A stretch of 64,000 bases of DNA from Mycobacterium colombiense CECT 3035 (GTDB taxonomy: Bacteria > Actinomycetota > Actinomycetes > Mycobacteriales > Mycobacteriaceae). Both the position numbers and the translations under genes were made by a program. This document shows, piece after piece, positions 45,415 through 55,115 of the stretch (positions within the stretch are counted from its first letter, which is position 1; each line of letters begins with the position of its first letter). The DNA is taken from assembly GCF_002105755.1 (NCBI RefSeq), contig NZ_CP020821.1, positions 2,356,001 to 2,420,000 on the forward strand, written 5' to 3'. A model generated the notes under the pieces. It was not told the DNA's origin, searched no databases, and was given only the letters and a program-made list of their open reading frames with translations.

Positions 45415-47376
45415 TTACTTCTTGCCCTTGTCCCCCGCGGCGTCGGCGGACAAGGCCGCGACGAACGCCTCCTGGGGCACATCGACGCGCCCGATGGTCT
45501 TCATCCGCTTTTTGCCTTCCTTCTGCTTTTCCAGAAGCTTGCGTTTACGGGTGATGTCACCGCCGTAGCACTTGGACAGCACGTCCTTGCGGATCGCGCG
45601 AATGTTCTCGCGTGCAATGATTTTCGAGCCGATGGCGGCCTGGACGGGCACCTCGAACTGCTGGCGCGGGATCAGCTCTTTGAGCTTGGTGGTCATCTTG
45701 TTGCCGTACGCCGACGCCCCGTCCTTGTGGACGATCGCGCTGAACGCGTCGACGGCCTCGCCCTGCAGCAGGATGTCGACCTTGACCAGCTGCGCCTCTT
45801 GCTCGCCGGCCTCCTCGTAGTCGAGGCTGGCATAGCCGCGGGTGCGCGACTTCAGCGAGTCGAAGAAGTCGAAGATGATCTCGCCCAGCGGCATGGTGTA
45901 GCGCAGCTCGACCCGTTCTGGCGACAGGTAATCCATGCCGCCTAGCTCGCCGCGGCGCGACTGGCACAGCTCCATGATGGTGCCGATGAATTCGCTGGGC
46001 GCGATGATCGTGGTCTTGACCACCGGTTCGTACACGGTGCGAACCTTGCCTTCCGGCCAGTCCGACGGGTTGGTCACCACGATCTCGGTGTTGTCTTCTT
46101 TGACCACGCGATAGACGACGTTGGGCGACGTCGAGATCAGGTCCAGGTTGAACTCGCGCTCCAGGCGCTCGCGGGTGATCTCCATGTGCAGCAGACCCAA
46201 GAAGCCACAACGGAATCCGAAGCCCAGCGCCACCGAGGTCTCCGGCTCGTAGGTCAGCGCCGCGTCGTTGAGTTGCAACCGGTCCAGGGCGTCACGCAGA
46301 ACCGGATAATCGGAGCCGTCCACCGGATACAGGCCCGAGTAGACCATCGGCCTGGGTTCGCGGTACCCGGTGAGCGCCTCGGTGGCGCCGTGCCGGGCCG
46401 CCGTCACCGTGTCACCGACCTTGGACTGGCGCACGTCCTTGACCCCGGTGATCAGGTAGCCCACCTCCCCCACGCCCAGGCCGTCGCTGGCCTTCGGCTC
46501 GGGCGAGACGATGCCGACCTCGAGCAGTTCGTGCGTGGCGCCGGTGGACATCATCGCGATGCGTTCGCGCGGCGTGATCTTGCCGTCCACCACCCGGACG
46601 TAGGTCACCACACCGCGGTAGATGTCGTAGACCGAGTCGAAGATCATGGCGCGCAGCGGTGCGTCGGCGACGCCCTGCGGGGGCGGCACCTCGCGCACCA
46701 CGTGGTCGAGGAGGTCGGCGACCCCGTCCCCGGTCTTGCCCGAGACGCGCAGCACGTCGCCCGGCTCGCAGCCGATGATGTGGGCGATCTCGGCGGCGTA
46801 GCGGTCGGGGTCGGCGGCGGGCAGGTCGATCTTGTTCAGCACCGGGATGATGTGCAGGTCGCGGTCCAGCGCAAGGTAGAGGTTGGCCAGGGTCTGCGCC
46901 TCGATGCCCTGCGCGGCGTCGACCAGCAGCACCGCGCCCTCGCAGGCCTCCAGCGCGCGCGACACCTCGTAGGTGAAGTCGACGTGGCCCGGGGTGTCGA
47001 TCAGGTGCAGCACGTAATCGGTGTCGCCGACCCGCCACGGCAGGCGCACGTTCTGGGCCTTGATGGTGATGCCGCGCTCGCGCTCGATGTCCATCCGGTC
47101 CAGGTATTGGGCGCGCATGGACCGCTCGTCGACGACGCCGGTGAGCTGGAGCATCCGGTCGGCCAGGGTGGACTTGCCGTGGTCGATGTGGGCGATGATG
47201 CAGAAATTCCGAATCTGCGCCGGCGCAGTGAAGGTCTTGTCGGCGAAACTGCTGATGGGAATCTCCTGGTGCGTGCAAGCTCGGCGGGGCGCGTCGCGGC
47301 CGTTTCCGGCGCGGTTCGCGGGTATGTCCAGCGTATCCAGACAGGGCCGCCGGAACCTACTTGGACACAGTCGCAC
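45415..47376 (-). CDS. lepA: elongation factor 4 (LepA)
   Basis: A 653-residue translational GTPase when started at the GTG at 47376, exactly the length in M. tuberculosis. G1 AHIDHGKST, the G2 region GITIKAQ, G3 DTPGHVD and G4 NKIDLP are present, followed by EF-G-like domains and the LepA-specific C-terminal domain ([33 protein letters not shown]). It acts on the ribosome during stress or assembly. The 40 residues before ISSFADKTF are poorly conserved. Divergent from the PemK-like gene 27 bases away. Confidence 0.95.
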   Translation of the reverse strand: MRLCPSRFRRPCLDTLDIPANRAGNGRDAPRRACTHQEIPISSFADKTFTAPAQIRNFCIIAHIDHGKSTLADRMLQLTGVVDERSMRAQYLDRMDIERERGITIKAQNVRLPWRVGDTDYVLHLIDTPGHVDFTYEVSRALEACEGAVLLVDAAQGIEAQTLANLYLALDRDLHIIPVLNKIDLPAADPDRYAAEIAHIIGCEPGDVLRVSGKTGDGVADLLDHVVREVPPPQGVADAPLRAMIFDSVYDIYRGVVTYVRVVDGKITPRERIAMMSTGATHELLEVGIVSPEPKASDGLGVGEVGYLITGVKDVRQSKVGDTVTAARHGATEALTGYREPRPMVYSGLYPVDGSDYPVLRDALDRLQLNDAALTYEPETSVALGFGFRCGFLGLLHMEITRERLEREFNLDLISTSPNVVYRVVKEDNTEIVVTNPSDWPEGKVRTVYEPVVKTTIIAPSEFIGTIMELCQSRRGELGGMDYLSPERVELRYTMPLGEIIFDFFDSLKSRTRGYASLDYEEAGEQEAQLVKVDILLQGEAVDAFSAIVHKDGASAYGNKMTTKLKELIPRQQFEVPVQAAIGSKIIARENIRAIRKDVLSKCYGGDITRKRKLLEKQKEGKKRMKTIGRVDVPQEAFVAALSADAAGDKGKK

Positions 47377-47391
47377 CCCACCGCTCGCGTC

Positions 47392-47397
47392 TATGCT
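47392..47397 (+). promoter_or_regulatory. -10 element of a leaderless gene
   Basis: TATGCT, six bases, then ATG at 47404. Fits the mycobacterial leaderless promoter and supports that start for the PemK-like protein. Confidence 0.65.
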
Positions 47398-47403
47398 GCG
47401 AAT

Positions 47404-48006
47404 ATGGCGTCTCCCCGGAAATCCCAGTGGAGGACGTTCCAGCGGTTCGCGGAGAATCTGGTGTTCAACGGGGCTCCGCGGCTGGTCCGGCAGGTGCAGA
47501 ATTCCCAGACCGTGCTGCGCGAGTTGCAGCAGGCCGTGCGGATCACCGCGAACGTCATCGCCGCGGTGGCTCCCGCCCCGGCCGAGGCGCCCGTCAGCGG
47601 CCGGCCGGTGACCAGCGGCAGCCTCCCCACCGCGCACCGCGCCCGCAAGCTGGTGTACGCGCCGAGCCTGGACGGGCGGGCCGACCCCGGCGAGATCGTG
47701 TGGACCTGGGTGGTCTTCGAGGACGACCCCACCCGCGGCAAGGACCGCCCCGTCCTGGTGGTGGGGCGGGACCGCAGCATCCTGCTCGGGCTGATGGTGT
47801 CCAGCCAGGAGCGGCACGCCACGGATCGCGACTGGATCGGAATCGGTTCCGGCCCTTGGGATTACGAGGGCCGTCCGAGCTGGGTCCGGCTCGATCGGGT
47901 GCTCGACGTGCCCGAAGAGGGCATTCGCCGCGAGGGCGCCATCCTGGATCGCGAGATCTTCGATGCGGTGGCCGCCCGGCTGCGGGCCGACTACTCCTGG
48001 CGCTGA
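47404..48006 (+). CDS. PemK/MazF-like domain protein (Rv2405-like)
   Basis: A 200-residue protein. The C-terminal 110 residues ([22 protein letters not shown] read in parts, [44 protein letters not shown]) have the PemK-type beta fold. The N-terminal 60 residues ([17 protein letters not shown]) are basic and helical. There is no antitoxin-like gene beside it, and the strict synteny with lepA suggests a housekeeping role, perhaps RNA binding, rather than a toxin-antitoxin pair. Confidence 0.82.
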   Translation: MASPRKSQWRTFQRFAENLVFNGAPRLVRQVQNSQTVLRELQQAVRITANVIAAVAPAPAEAPVSGRPVTSGSLPTAHRARKLVYAPSLDGRADPGEIVWTWVVFEDDPTRGKDRPVLVVGRDRSILLGLMVSSQERHATDRDWIGIGSGPWDYEGRPSWVRLDRVLDVPEEGIRREGAILDREIFDAVAARLRADYSWR

Positions 48007-48058
48007 CGCGCCGGGCGTTCGGCGAAAACGAATTGGTCCGCCCGGCCCGCCGACGATG

Positions 48059-48077
48059 CAGGCCGCATAGCGGCCTG
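48059..48077. terminator. bidirectional hairpin between convergent genes
   Basis: CAGGCCGC-ATA-GCGGCCTG: 8-base perfect stem with a 3-base loop, between the PemK-like gene and the CBS protein gene which converge. No U-tract on either side, usual for mycobacteria. Confidence 0.6.
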
Positions 48078-48092
48078 AGGAGAGTGGGGCAC

Positions 48093-48521
48093 TCAGCCCT
48101 GGGTGATGTAGGACTGCAGCTGCTGCTGCTCGGCCTCGAGCTCTTCCATCCGGGTCTTCACCACGTCACCGATGCTGACGATGCCGATCAGCTTCTTGCC
48201 GTCCAGCACCGGCACGTGCCGCACCCGGTTCTTGGTCATCAACACGCTGATGGCGTCGACCTCGTCGGTCTTGGTGCACGTGGCCAGCATCGACGTCATG
48301 ATCTTGGACACCGGGCGGGACAGCACGCTGGCGCCGTGCGTGTGCAGCTGGCGCACGACGTCGCGCTCCGACACAATGCCGACCACACCCTCGTCGCCGA
48401 CCACGACCATCGCGCCGATGTTTTGCTCGCTCAGCCCCGCAAGCAGCTCGCGAACCGTCGCGTCCGGGTTGATGGTCACCACCGCCGCGCCCTTGTTCCG
48501 CAAGACATCCGCTATCCGCAT
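48093..48521 (-). CDS. tandem CBS-domain protein
   Basis: A 142-residue protein made of two CBS domains (residues about 8-60 and 78-130), counterpart of Rv2406c: [36 protein letters not shown] and [34 protein letters not shown]. Such stand-alone pairs bind adenine nucleotides and report energy state to unknown partners. Start ATG 48521 gives MRIADVL. C-terminal coiled-coil-like tail [13 protein letters not shown]. Confidence 0.92.
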   Translation of the reverse strand: MRIADVLRNKGAAVVTINPDATVRELLAGLSEQNIGAMVVVGDEGVVGIVSERDVVRQLHTHGASVLSRPVSKIMTSMLATCTKTDEVDAISVLMTKNRVRHVPVLDGKKLIGIVSIGDVVKTRMEELEAEQQQLQSYITQG

Positions 48522-48688
48522 CGAGGCCTCCAGCCGGGTTGTGATCCGCTTCACACCAGGCTACGGCTTCCTCGCGCGACGGAAAAGCCACTAAGAGAAC
48601 CTGCAAACAGATCGTGTCCAAACGGTGAAAGCCGCGCGGATCGGCCGATTGGGCCACCGCGGCCACCGCGGGCTTGCAAGATAGGCCC

Positions 48689-49531
48689 ATGATCGAGGTC
48701 ACGCTGCTGGGCACCGGAAGTCCGATCCCCGATCCGAACCGCGCAGGGCCATCCACGCTGGTGCAGGCCGGCGGCCAGGTGTTTTTGGTCGATTGCGGGC
48801 GTGGCGTGCTGCAGCGCGCGGCCTCGGTCGGGGTGGGCGCGGCCGGCCTGACGGCCCTGTTGCTGACCCACCTGCACAGCGACCACATCGGCGACCTCGG
48901 CGACGTCCTCATCACGCGGTGGATCAGCACCTTCACCCCCGATCCCGCGCCGCTGCCGATCATCGGGCCGCCCGGCACCGCCGAGGCGGTCGCTGCGACC
49001 CTGAACGCGTTCCGCCACGACATCGGCTACCGGATCGCCCATCACAGCGACCTCAACGAGCCGCCGGCGGTGGACGTCCACGAATACACCGAGGGCGCCG
49101 TCTGGGACCGCGACGGCGTAGCCATCCGGGTGGCGCCCACCGATCACCGGCCGGTCGCCCCGACCATCGGCTTCCGGATCGAGTACCAGGGCGCCTCGGC
49201 GGTGCTCGCCGGGGACACCGTCCCGTGCGCCGGCCTGGACGAGCTGGCTGCCGGCGCCGGTGCGCTGGTGCACACCGTGATCCGCAAGGACATCGTCGTC
49301 AACATCCCCCAGCAGCGACTGCAGGACATCTGCGACTACCACTCCTCGGTTGAGGAGGCGGCGGCCACCGCGGCCCGCGCGGGGGTGGGCACCTTGGTCA
49401 TGACGCACTACGTGCCGGCACTGGTACCCGGCCAGGAGGAACAGTGGCGGGCCCTGGCGGCCACGCAGTTCGGTGGGCGCATCGAACTCGGCGACGACCT
49501 GCACCGGGTGCAGGTCGACGCGCTCGCGTGA
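48689..49531 (+). CDS. rnz: ribonuclease Z-type metallo-beta-lactamase
   Basis: A 280-residue metallo-beta-lactamase-fold phosphodiesterase that would trim tRNA 3' ends. Metal motif [10 protein letters not shown] (HxHxDH), then LAGDTVPC, and the late histidine MTHYVPAL. The ATG at 48689 lies six bases after CAAGAT, so the mRNA may also be leaderless; an upstream in-frame start at 48674 is less likely. Counterpart of Rv2407. Confidence 0.9.
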   Translation: MIEVTLLGTGSPIPDPNRAGPSTLVQAGGQVFLVDCGRGVLQRAASVGVGAAGLTALLLTHLHSDHIGDLGDVLITRWISTFTPDPAPLPIIGPPGTAEAVAATLNAFRHDIGYRIAHHSDLNEPPAVDVHEYTEGAVWDRDGVAIRVAPTDHRPVAPTIGFRIEYQGASAVLAGDTVPCAGLDELAAGAGALVHTVIRKDIVVNIPQQRLQDICDYHSSVEEAAATAARAGVGTLVMTHYVPALVPGQEEQWRALAATQFGGRIELGDDLHRVQVDALA

Positions 49532-49540
49532 CGGCGCGGC

Positions 49541-50221
49541 TCACCGGGCGGCCGGATTTCCTTGCGCCGCAGTAGAAAGCGCAATCCCTGCCACCATCAG
49601 CCAGGTCAACGCCAGCACCCGCGCGATCGGCAGGATGACGCCCAGCGCCGGCCAGATCAACACCATCGTCGTCGCTTCGGCGAGGACGGCCGTCGCGAGC
49701 CCGATCCGGGCGACCGGGCGGGGCAGCAACTTCTTCCCGGGCGCGGCGAGGGCGCCGACCAACAGGCCCAACGCCACGATGTGCCCCGGGCCGCCGGTGA
49801 GAAACACCAGCAGGTAGAGCGCCCTGGCCACCGCCGCGTTCGCCGCGACGTCCCGGATCGACAACGCCCAACCCAGCAGCCCGGCCAGGCCGAGCGCGCC
49901 GGCGGCCAGGGCGCCGCCGGTCAGCGCGACCGCGGCCGGTCCGAGGCCGGCCCCGAGCCGCCGCAACCGCGCGGCCGCGATCGCCGCGTAGAGCGCCAGC
50001 GGTACCGACGACGCGAACGTCGCAACCGCGATGATGCGCACGGCGGCCGACTGGGCGCGCACGTAGCTCACGACGGCGCTCGGCGGGCCGTAGGGCAACG
50101 GCATTACACCGCCCGCGGCGACCCCGATGGCGATGCCGCCGACGAGCAGCCCGATGCAGGCCAAGGACAGCGCCGCCAGTGCGGGCTCGCCGCGGGGTGC
50201 GACGGCTGGGATACCGCTCAT
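49541..50221 (-). CDS. multi-pass membrane protein of unknown function
   Basis: A 226-residue protein with about six hydrophobic helices (ALSLACIGLLVGGIAIGVAAGG, AVALTGGALAAGALGLAGLL, AVLAEATTMVLIWPALGVIL and others, quoted in part). Rich in Ala, Gly and Leu. I do not recognise a family; DUF4386-type proteins look similar. It converges with rnz. This gene and the next two lie where M. tuberculosis has PE24. Confidence 0.75.
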   Translation of the reverse strand: MSGIPAVAPRGEPALAALSLACIGLLVGGIAIGVAAGGVMPLPYGPPSAVVSYVRAQSAAVRIIAVATFASSVPLALYAAIAAARLRRLGAGLGPAAVALTGGALAAGALGLAGLLGWALSIRDVAANAAVARALYLLVFLTGGPGHIVALGLLVGALAAPGKKLLPRPVARIGLATAVLAEATTMVLIWPALGVILPIARVLALTWLMVAGIALSTAAQGNPAAR

Positions 50222-50306
50222 GCCTGAACGTTATCCCCACGCCGGCTCACCGCCGGCCAGGCCAACTGGGCTGGGCGGGAGTACCGCGGCATCCTCCGGA
50301 AAGGGC

Positions 50307-50675
50307 TCAGCTCACGGATCGCCCGATCGCGACGAAGGCCGCGAGGAGCAGGAGAACCACGTTGATTGGCAAAGGTTGTCGCTCGTTACGAGTCAGGTGC
50401 ACACGCATTGCGCCGATCTGCACGATGACCAGACCGGCCGCTGCGATCGGGGTCAGGATGCGGGCGATGCCCAAGGCCTCGGGCAGGATCACCCCGAGCG
50501 CGCCGAGGATCTCGACCACGCCGACGGTCTTGACCGCGGCGTCCGAGTGGTCCTTCATCCAGTCGAGACGGCCCGTTGCTACAAGTTTCTGGCGCGACCG
50601 AACGACCTTGAGCCCGCCCGCGGCGAGGTAGACCAATGCGAGCAGACCTTGCACGACCCACAGTCCGATGTTCAC
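50307..50675 (-). CDS. DoxX-like membrane protein
   Basis: A 122-residue membrane protein from a GTG with AAGGATTGGA upstream. Four helices; LVYLAAGGLKVVRSRQKL and VGVVEILGALGVILPEAL are typical of DoxX-like proteins often paired with HxlR/MarR regulators. Divergent from the HxlR gene 106 bases away, so this is likely its target. Such genes are commonly induced by electrophiles or oxidants. Confidence 0.85.
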   Translation of the reverse strand: MNIGLWVVQGLLALVYLAAGGLKVVRSRQKLVATGRLDWMKDHSDAAVKTVGVVEILGALGVILPEALGIARILTPIAAAGLVIVQIGAMRVHLTRNERQPLPINVVLLLLAAFVAIGRSVS

Positions 50676-50781
50676 GGCATTCCAATCCTTACTATTTGTG
50701 TGTAGCCACATCGTCTGTCAGCACTGGGGCGGCAACAAAAGGAACATCCATGTATGTATCCAGAACAGGGAGTTCGACGTG

Positions 50782-51138
50782 ATGGACATCACATCGAACG
50801 CGGTGCGGATACCCGAGGGCGGTGCAGTCCGCGAAGTCCTCGATCGCATCGGCGACAAGTGGAGCCTGCTGGTAATCGGCACGCTGCGTAACGGTCCGAT
50901 GCGGTTCGGCGGGTTGGCGGCGACCGTGGAAGGTATTTCGCAGCGGATGCTCACCCTGACCCTCAAGCATTTGGTCGAGGACGGCCTGGTCGACCGGACG
51001 GCCTACGCCGAGGTGCCGCCGCGAGTCGAATACGAACTGACCGAACTCGGGCGGACGCTGCTACCACTGGTGATCGCCCTGGCCCAGTGGGCCATGGCGC
51101 ATCACGAGGAGATCAACGCCAACCGCCGCTCGCGGTAA
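50782..51138 (+). CDS. HxlR-family regulator
   Basis: A 118-residue winged-helix regulator: LDRIGDKWSLLVIGTLRNGP, FGGLAATVEGISQRMLTLTL, HLVEDGLVDRTAYAEVPPR, and VEYELTELGRTL, the full HxlR core. Start ATG 50782 (MDITSNAV); the frame is open to 50668 through the promoter of the divergent DoxX-like gene. The HxlR plus DoxX arrangement is a common redox-responsive module. Confidence 0.92.
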   Translation: MDITSNAVRIPEGGAVREVLDRIGDKWSLLVIGTLRNGPMRFGGLAATVEGISQRMLTLTLKHLVEDGLVDRTAYAEVPPRVEYELTELGRTLLPLVIALAQWAMAHHEEINANRRSR

Positions 51139-51183
51139 CGCCGCAAACACCGGTCGCTCAAGGGAAAAGCCCGCGCACCCCGG

Positions 51184-52023
51184 CTAGGCGAGCCGGGTCA
51201 CCTCCACGATCACGTCGAGGTCGGTGGCGCCCTCCCCGGAGTAGATGCCCTTCAGCGGGGAGACGTCGGCGTAGTCGCGGCCCGCGCCCACGCCCACGTA
51301 TTGCTCGGTGATCTCGGTGTCGTTGGTGGGGTCATAGCTCCACCACGCGCCCGTCCACGCCTCAATCCAGGCGTGGCTGCGCCCGTCCACGGTGTCCCCC
51401 ACCACGGCATCGCGTTTGGGATGCAGGTAGCCCGAGACGTAATGCGCCGGAATTCCCATGCTGCGCAACAACATCAGCGACAGGTGGACGAAGTCCTGGC
51501 ACACCCCCTTACCCTCTTTGAGGGCGTCCAGGCCCGAGGAGGCCACGCTGGTGGTCCCGGGGAGGTATTCGAGTTCGTTGCGCACCCAATCGGCTGCGGC
51601 GACAACGGCTTCGGCCGGCTCGTAGGCCTTGCTGATCTTTTTGCCCACCGACGCCACCCGCTTGCTCGCCGGCGTGTGCTCGGTGGGACGGAGCAGGTCG
51701 TCATAGCGATCGATCACGGCCTCCGACCGCAGGTCGCTCCAACCCACCTCCGTCGCGAGCGGCTCGGCCCGCTCGGTCTCGACGACGGACGACGACATCA
51801 CCGTCAGATCGGTGTGGGGGGCGTGCAGGTCGAACGCCGTGACCGCGGTGCCCCAGTAGTCGATGTAGCGATACGACCGCGTCGCCGGGATGGTTTCGAC
51901 GCGGTTGAGGATGACGTTCTGCCGGGTGTTGGACCGCGGCGTGAGCCGGGCCTCGTTGTAGGAGGCCGTCACCGGCGACTGGTAGGCGTACCCCGTGGTG
52001 TGCACCACCCGCAGCCGCCACAT
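51184..52023 (-). CDS. transglutaminase-fold protein (Rv2409c-like)
   Basis: A 279-residue protein, the length of Rv2409c. An N-terminal bacterial transglutaminase-type beta domain (VVHTTGYAYQSPVTASYNEA) is followed by the papain-like core with all three catalytic residues visible: Cys in GVCQDFVHL, His in SHAWIEAW, Asp in YDPTND. Its ATG overlaps the stop of the alpha-E gene (TGATG). Together with the next two genes it forms a widely conserved operon proposed to build and trim a peptide. Confidence 0.94.
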   Translation of the reverse strand: MWRLRVVHTTGYAYQSPVTASYNEARLTPRSNTRQNVILNRVETIPATRSYRYIDYWGTAVTAFDLHAPHTDLTVMSSSVVETERAEPLATEVGWSDLRSEAVIDRYDDLLRPTEHTPASKRVASVGKKISKAYEPAEAVVAAADWVRNELEYLPGTTSVASSGLDALKEGKGVCQDFVHLSLMLLRSMGIPAHYVSGYLHPKRDAVVGDTVDGRSHAWIEAWTGAWWSYDPTNDTEITEQYVGVGAGRDYADVSPLKGIYSGEGATDLDVIVEVTRLA

Positions 52024-53000
52024 CAGCCGTCCCCTTTCCTGCCGGCCAGCCGGGCGCGCTGGCCCGCGTCCGACCACGCCACCCACGGCGTCACGTGGAA
52101 GTACTGCAGCGCCAACGCTTCTCCGACGTCACGGCAGGTCCGTTGCAGCCCCGCCAGACGGCTCTCCAGCGATTCCAGCAGCACGCCGGGCTGGACGAAC
52201 TCCAACTCGCTGCGCGCCTGGCCGAGCAGCCGCTGCGCCTCGGCGGTGGCCCCGATCCGGCTCTGCCGGTTGTGCACCAGTTCGTCCAGGTTGTGTTCGG
52301 CCAGCCGCAGCGAATAGAAGACCGATCGCGGAAAGAGCCGGTCCAGCAACATGAATTCGACCACCCGGCCCGCGTCCAGCACGCCGCGGTAGGTCCGCAG
52401 GTAGGTGTCGTGTGCGCCCGCCGACCGCAACAGCGTCACCCACGCCGGGGACGAGGCGCTGTCGCCGACCCGCGACAGCAGCAGCCGAACCGTCATGTCG
52501 ACCCGTTCGATCGCCCGGCCCAGCACCATGAACCGGTAGCCGTCGTCGCGGGACAGCGTCGAGTCGGCCAGACCGGCGAACATCGCCGCGCGCCGTTCGA
52601 TGAACGACAGGAAGTCATGTGGCCCAAGGCGTTTGGCGGCCCGCTCGCGTTCGGGCAGGGCATGGTAGGTGGTGTTGAGGCACTCCCATATCTCGCTGGA
52701 GGTCACCTCGCGCGCCGACTTCGCGTTTTCTCGCGCCGCGGTGATCGCGTCGACGATCGAGCAGCCGCCCTGGGTGTTGGTGTTGTAGGCCACCAAGTCG
52801 GTCAGCGACCAGACGTCCAGGTCGCGATCCGGCGGGTCGATGCCGAGCACCCGCAGCAGCAGCCGCGAAGCCTGGTCGGGGTCGACGCTGGAGTCCTCGA
52901 GCAGTTGGTGCAGGGCGACGTCCAGGATGCGTGCGGTGTCGTCGGCGCGCTCGACGTAGCGGCCGATCCAGTAGAGCGACTCGGCATTACGTGCCAGCAT
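52023..53000 (-). CDS. alpha-E domain protein (Rv2410c-like)
   Basis: A 325-residue all-helical protein of the alpha-E family, starting MLARNAESLYWIGRYVERAD, the family signature. Further blocks: LNTTYHALPERERAAK and DRLFPRSVFYSLRLAEHNL. Full family length. It always accompanies the circularly permuted ATP-grasp protein, and may form its complex. Its ATG overlaps the natural stop of the ATP-grasp gene. Confidence 0.94.
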   Translation of the reverse strand: MLARNAESLYWIGRYVERADDTARILDVALHQLLEDSSVDPDQASRLLLRVLGIDPPDRDLDVWSLTDLVAYNTNTQGGCSIVDAITAARENAKSAREVTSSEIWECLNTTYHALPERERAAKRLGPHDFLSFIERRAAMFAGLADSTLSRDDGYRFMVLGRAIERVDMTVRLLLSRVGDSASSPAWVTLLRSAGAHDTYLRTYRGVLDAGRVVEFMLLDRLFPRSVFYSLRLAEHNLDELVHNRQSRIGATAEAQRLLGQARSELEFVQPGVLLESLESRLAGLQRTCRDVGEALALQYFHVTPWVAWSDAGQRARLAGRKGDG

Positions 53001-54681
53001 CAGCGCACCGCCTTTTGTTGTTGCTGCTGCTTGGGTTTCTCGCGCTGGGGGTGGTCGGTGGGCTGCGGCTGCTGAGAGGTCACAGACGTCAGACGCGGCG
53101 AGTCTTCCAGCGGGTCCGGCATCGACTCCGGCAACGAGCGCACCACCTCGGCCGCGCCGAGCTCGTGCTCGCCCCCGAGGCCCGCGACGCCAACACCCAG
53201 GTGTCCTTGGAGCCACCGCCCTGGCTGGAGTTGACCACCCGCGACCCCTCGACCAGGGCCACCCGAGTCAGCCCGCCGGGCAACACGAACACGTCGTTGC
53301 CGTCGTTGACCGCGAACGGTCGCAGATCCACGTAGCGCGGCGCCAGCGTGTTGCCGATCTGCGTCGGCACCGTCGAAAGCTCCATCATCGGCTGCGCGAT
53401 CCAGCTGCGAGGATCGTCGCGGATCTTCTTGGCGGCGGCGGCGAGCTCCTTCGCCGAGGCCTCCGGACCGAACACGATGCCGTAGCCGCCGGACCCCTCC
53501 ACCGGCTTGATGACCAGCTCATCGATGCGGTCCAGCGCTTCTTCACGCTCGTCATCGAGCCAGCAGCGCAACGTCTCCACGTTGGCCAGCAGCGGCTTCT
53601 CGCCCAGGTAGTACTCGATCATGGTGGGCACGTAGGTGTAGACGAGTTTGTCGTCGCCGACGCCATTGCCGATGGCGCTGGAGATGGAGACGTTGCCGGC
53701 GCGGGCCGCGTTGACCAGGCCGGCCACGCCCAGCATCGAGTCGGCGCGGAACTGCAGCGGGTCCAGGAAGGCGTCGTCGATGCGCCGATAGATGACGTCG
53801 ACCTGACGCTCGCCCTCGGTGGTCCGCATGTACACCTGGTTGTCGCGGCAGAACAGGTCGCGGCCCTCGACCAGCTCGACGCCCATCTGGCGGGCCAGCA
53901 GCGAATGCTCGAAATAGGCCGAGTTGTAGACGCCCGGGGTCAGCACCACCACCGTCGGGTCGGCCTCGTTGGTGGCCGCGGAGTTGCGCAGCGCCCGCAG
54001 CAGGTGCGAAGCGTAGTCGTCGACCGCGCGCACCCGATGGGTGGCGAACAGGTTCGGGAAGACCCGCGCCATCGTGCGCCGGTTCTCCATGACATAGGAC
54101 ACCCCCGACGGCGAGCGCAGGTTGTCCTCGAGGACCCGCCAGACACCCTTCTCGTCGCGGATCAGATCGATGCCGGCGACGTGGATCCGCACCCCGTTGG
54201 GCGGGACGATGCCCATCGCCTGGCGGTGGAAATGCTCGCAGGAGGTGACCAGGCGGCGCGGGATGACGCCGTCGTTCAGGATTTCCTGGTCGCCGTAGAC
54301 GTCATCGAGATACATCTCGAGCGCCTTGACCCGCTGGGTGATGCCGCGTTCCAGCCGGGTCCACTCGGCGGCCGAGATCACCCGCGGCACCAGGTCCAGC
54401 GGAAACGGCCGTTCCTGGCCCGACAACGAGAACGTGATCCCCTGGTCGAGGAAGGCGCGCGACAGCGCTTCAGCGCGAGCTTTCAGTTCCGAGGCGTCCG
54501 AGGGTGCGAGCTCGGCGTAAATGCCCTTGTAGGGGCCGCGGACTGCGCCCTGGGCATCGAACATTTCGTCGAAAGCCATGTCGTAGGCGTCCGAGGACCC
54601 GTTGTAGCCGCCGAAGATGCGCTCAGCACGCGCAGCGCGAAAACCCCGCTTGCTGTCGTCAAGCTGGTTCGTAAGACTCAC
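53000..54681 (-). pseudogene. circularly permuted ATP-grasp type 2 protein (Rv2411c-like), frameshifted near the 3' end
   Basis: A protein of about 560 residues if one missing base is restored. Seen: RPFPLDLVPRVISAAEW, LEDNLRSPSGVSYV, VVLTPGVYNSAYFEH, DVIYRRIDDAFLDPL, and the ATP-binding VIKPVEGSGGYGIVFG. After TWVLASRAS the frame as given runs into Ser/Arg-rich nonsense and stops at 53089. One extra G in the run 53172-53176 (CCCCC on the plus strand) restores EHELGAAEVVRSLPESM, then a Gln-rich tail (KQQQQQKAVR) that stops exactly at the overlapping ATG of the alpha-E gene. Likely sequencing error or a recent mutation; the core enzyme is intact. Confidence 0.85.
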
Positions 54682-54825
54682 TGTTCAGATGCTGCCTCAA
54701 GTCGACGTTCTGGCAGCCCACGTGTTCCCGTTTTGGGAGAAAACGTAACTCACTGATAACCTGGGCAATCGCTGTGGTGATATCCGGCGACCCACAAAAC
54801 GTCTAATCGAAGAAGGAACTCCAGC

Positions 54826-55086
54826 GTGGCCAACATCAAGTCGCAGCAGAAGCGCAACAAGACGAACGAGCGCGCTCGCCTGCGCAACAAGTCGGTGAAG
54901 TCGTCGCTGCGTACCGCCGTCCGCGCGTTCCGCGAGGCCGCCCACGCCGGTGACAAGGAGAAGGCCGCCGAGCTGCTGGTGTCGACCAACCGCAAGCTGG
55001 ACAAGGCCGCCAGCAAGGGCGTGATCCACAAGAACCAGGCCGCGAACAAGAAGTCGGCGCTGGCGCAAGCCCTCAACAAGATCTAA
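54826..55086 (+). CDS. rpsT: ribosomal protein bS20
   Basis: An 86-residue lysine/arginine-rich protein with the bS20 pattern: [20 protein letters not shown], then [14 protein letters not shown] and the C-terminal [19 protein letters not shown]. It binds 16S rRNA in the small subunit. Divergent from the ATP-grasp gene across 144 bases that hold its promoter. Confidence 0.97.
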   Translation: MANIKSQQKRNKTNERARLRNKSVKSSLRTAVRAFREAAHAGDKEKAAELLVSTNRKLDKAASKGVIHKNQAANKKSALAQALNKI

Positions 55087-55115
55087 GGGCTTTACCGGCC
55101 CACGCCGCCCGGCCC

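Noticed and set aside
47404-48006. PemK-like protein as half of a toxin-antitoxin pair
   Set aside because: No small antitoxin gene on either side, and the place beside lepA is conserved, so a toxin role is not supported.
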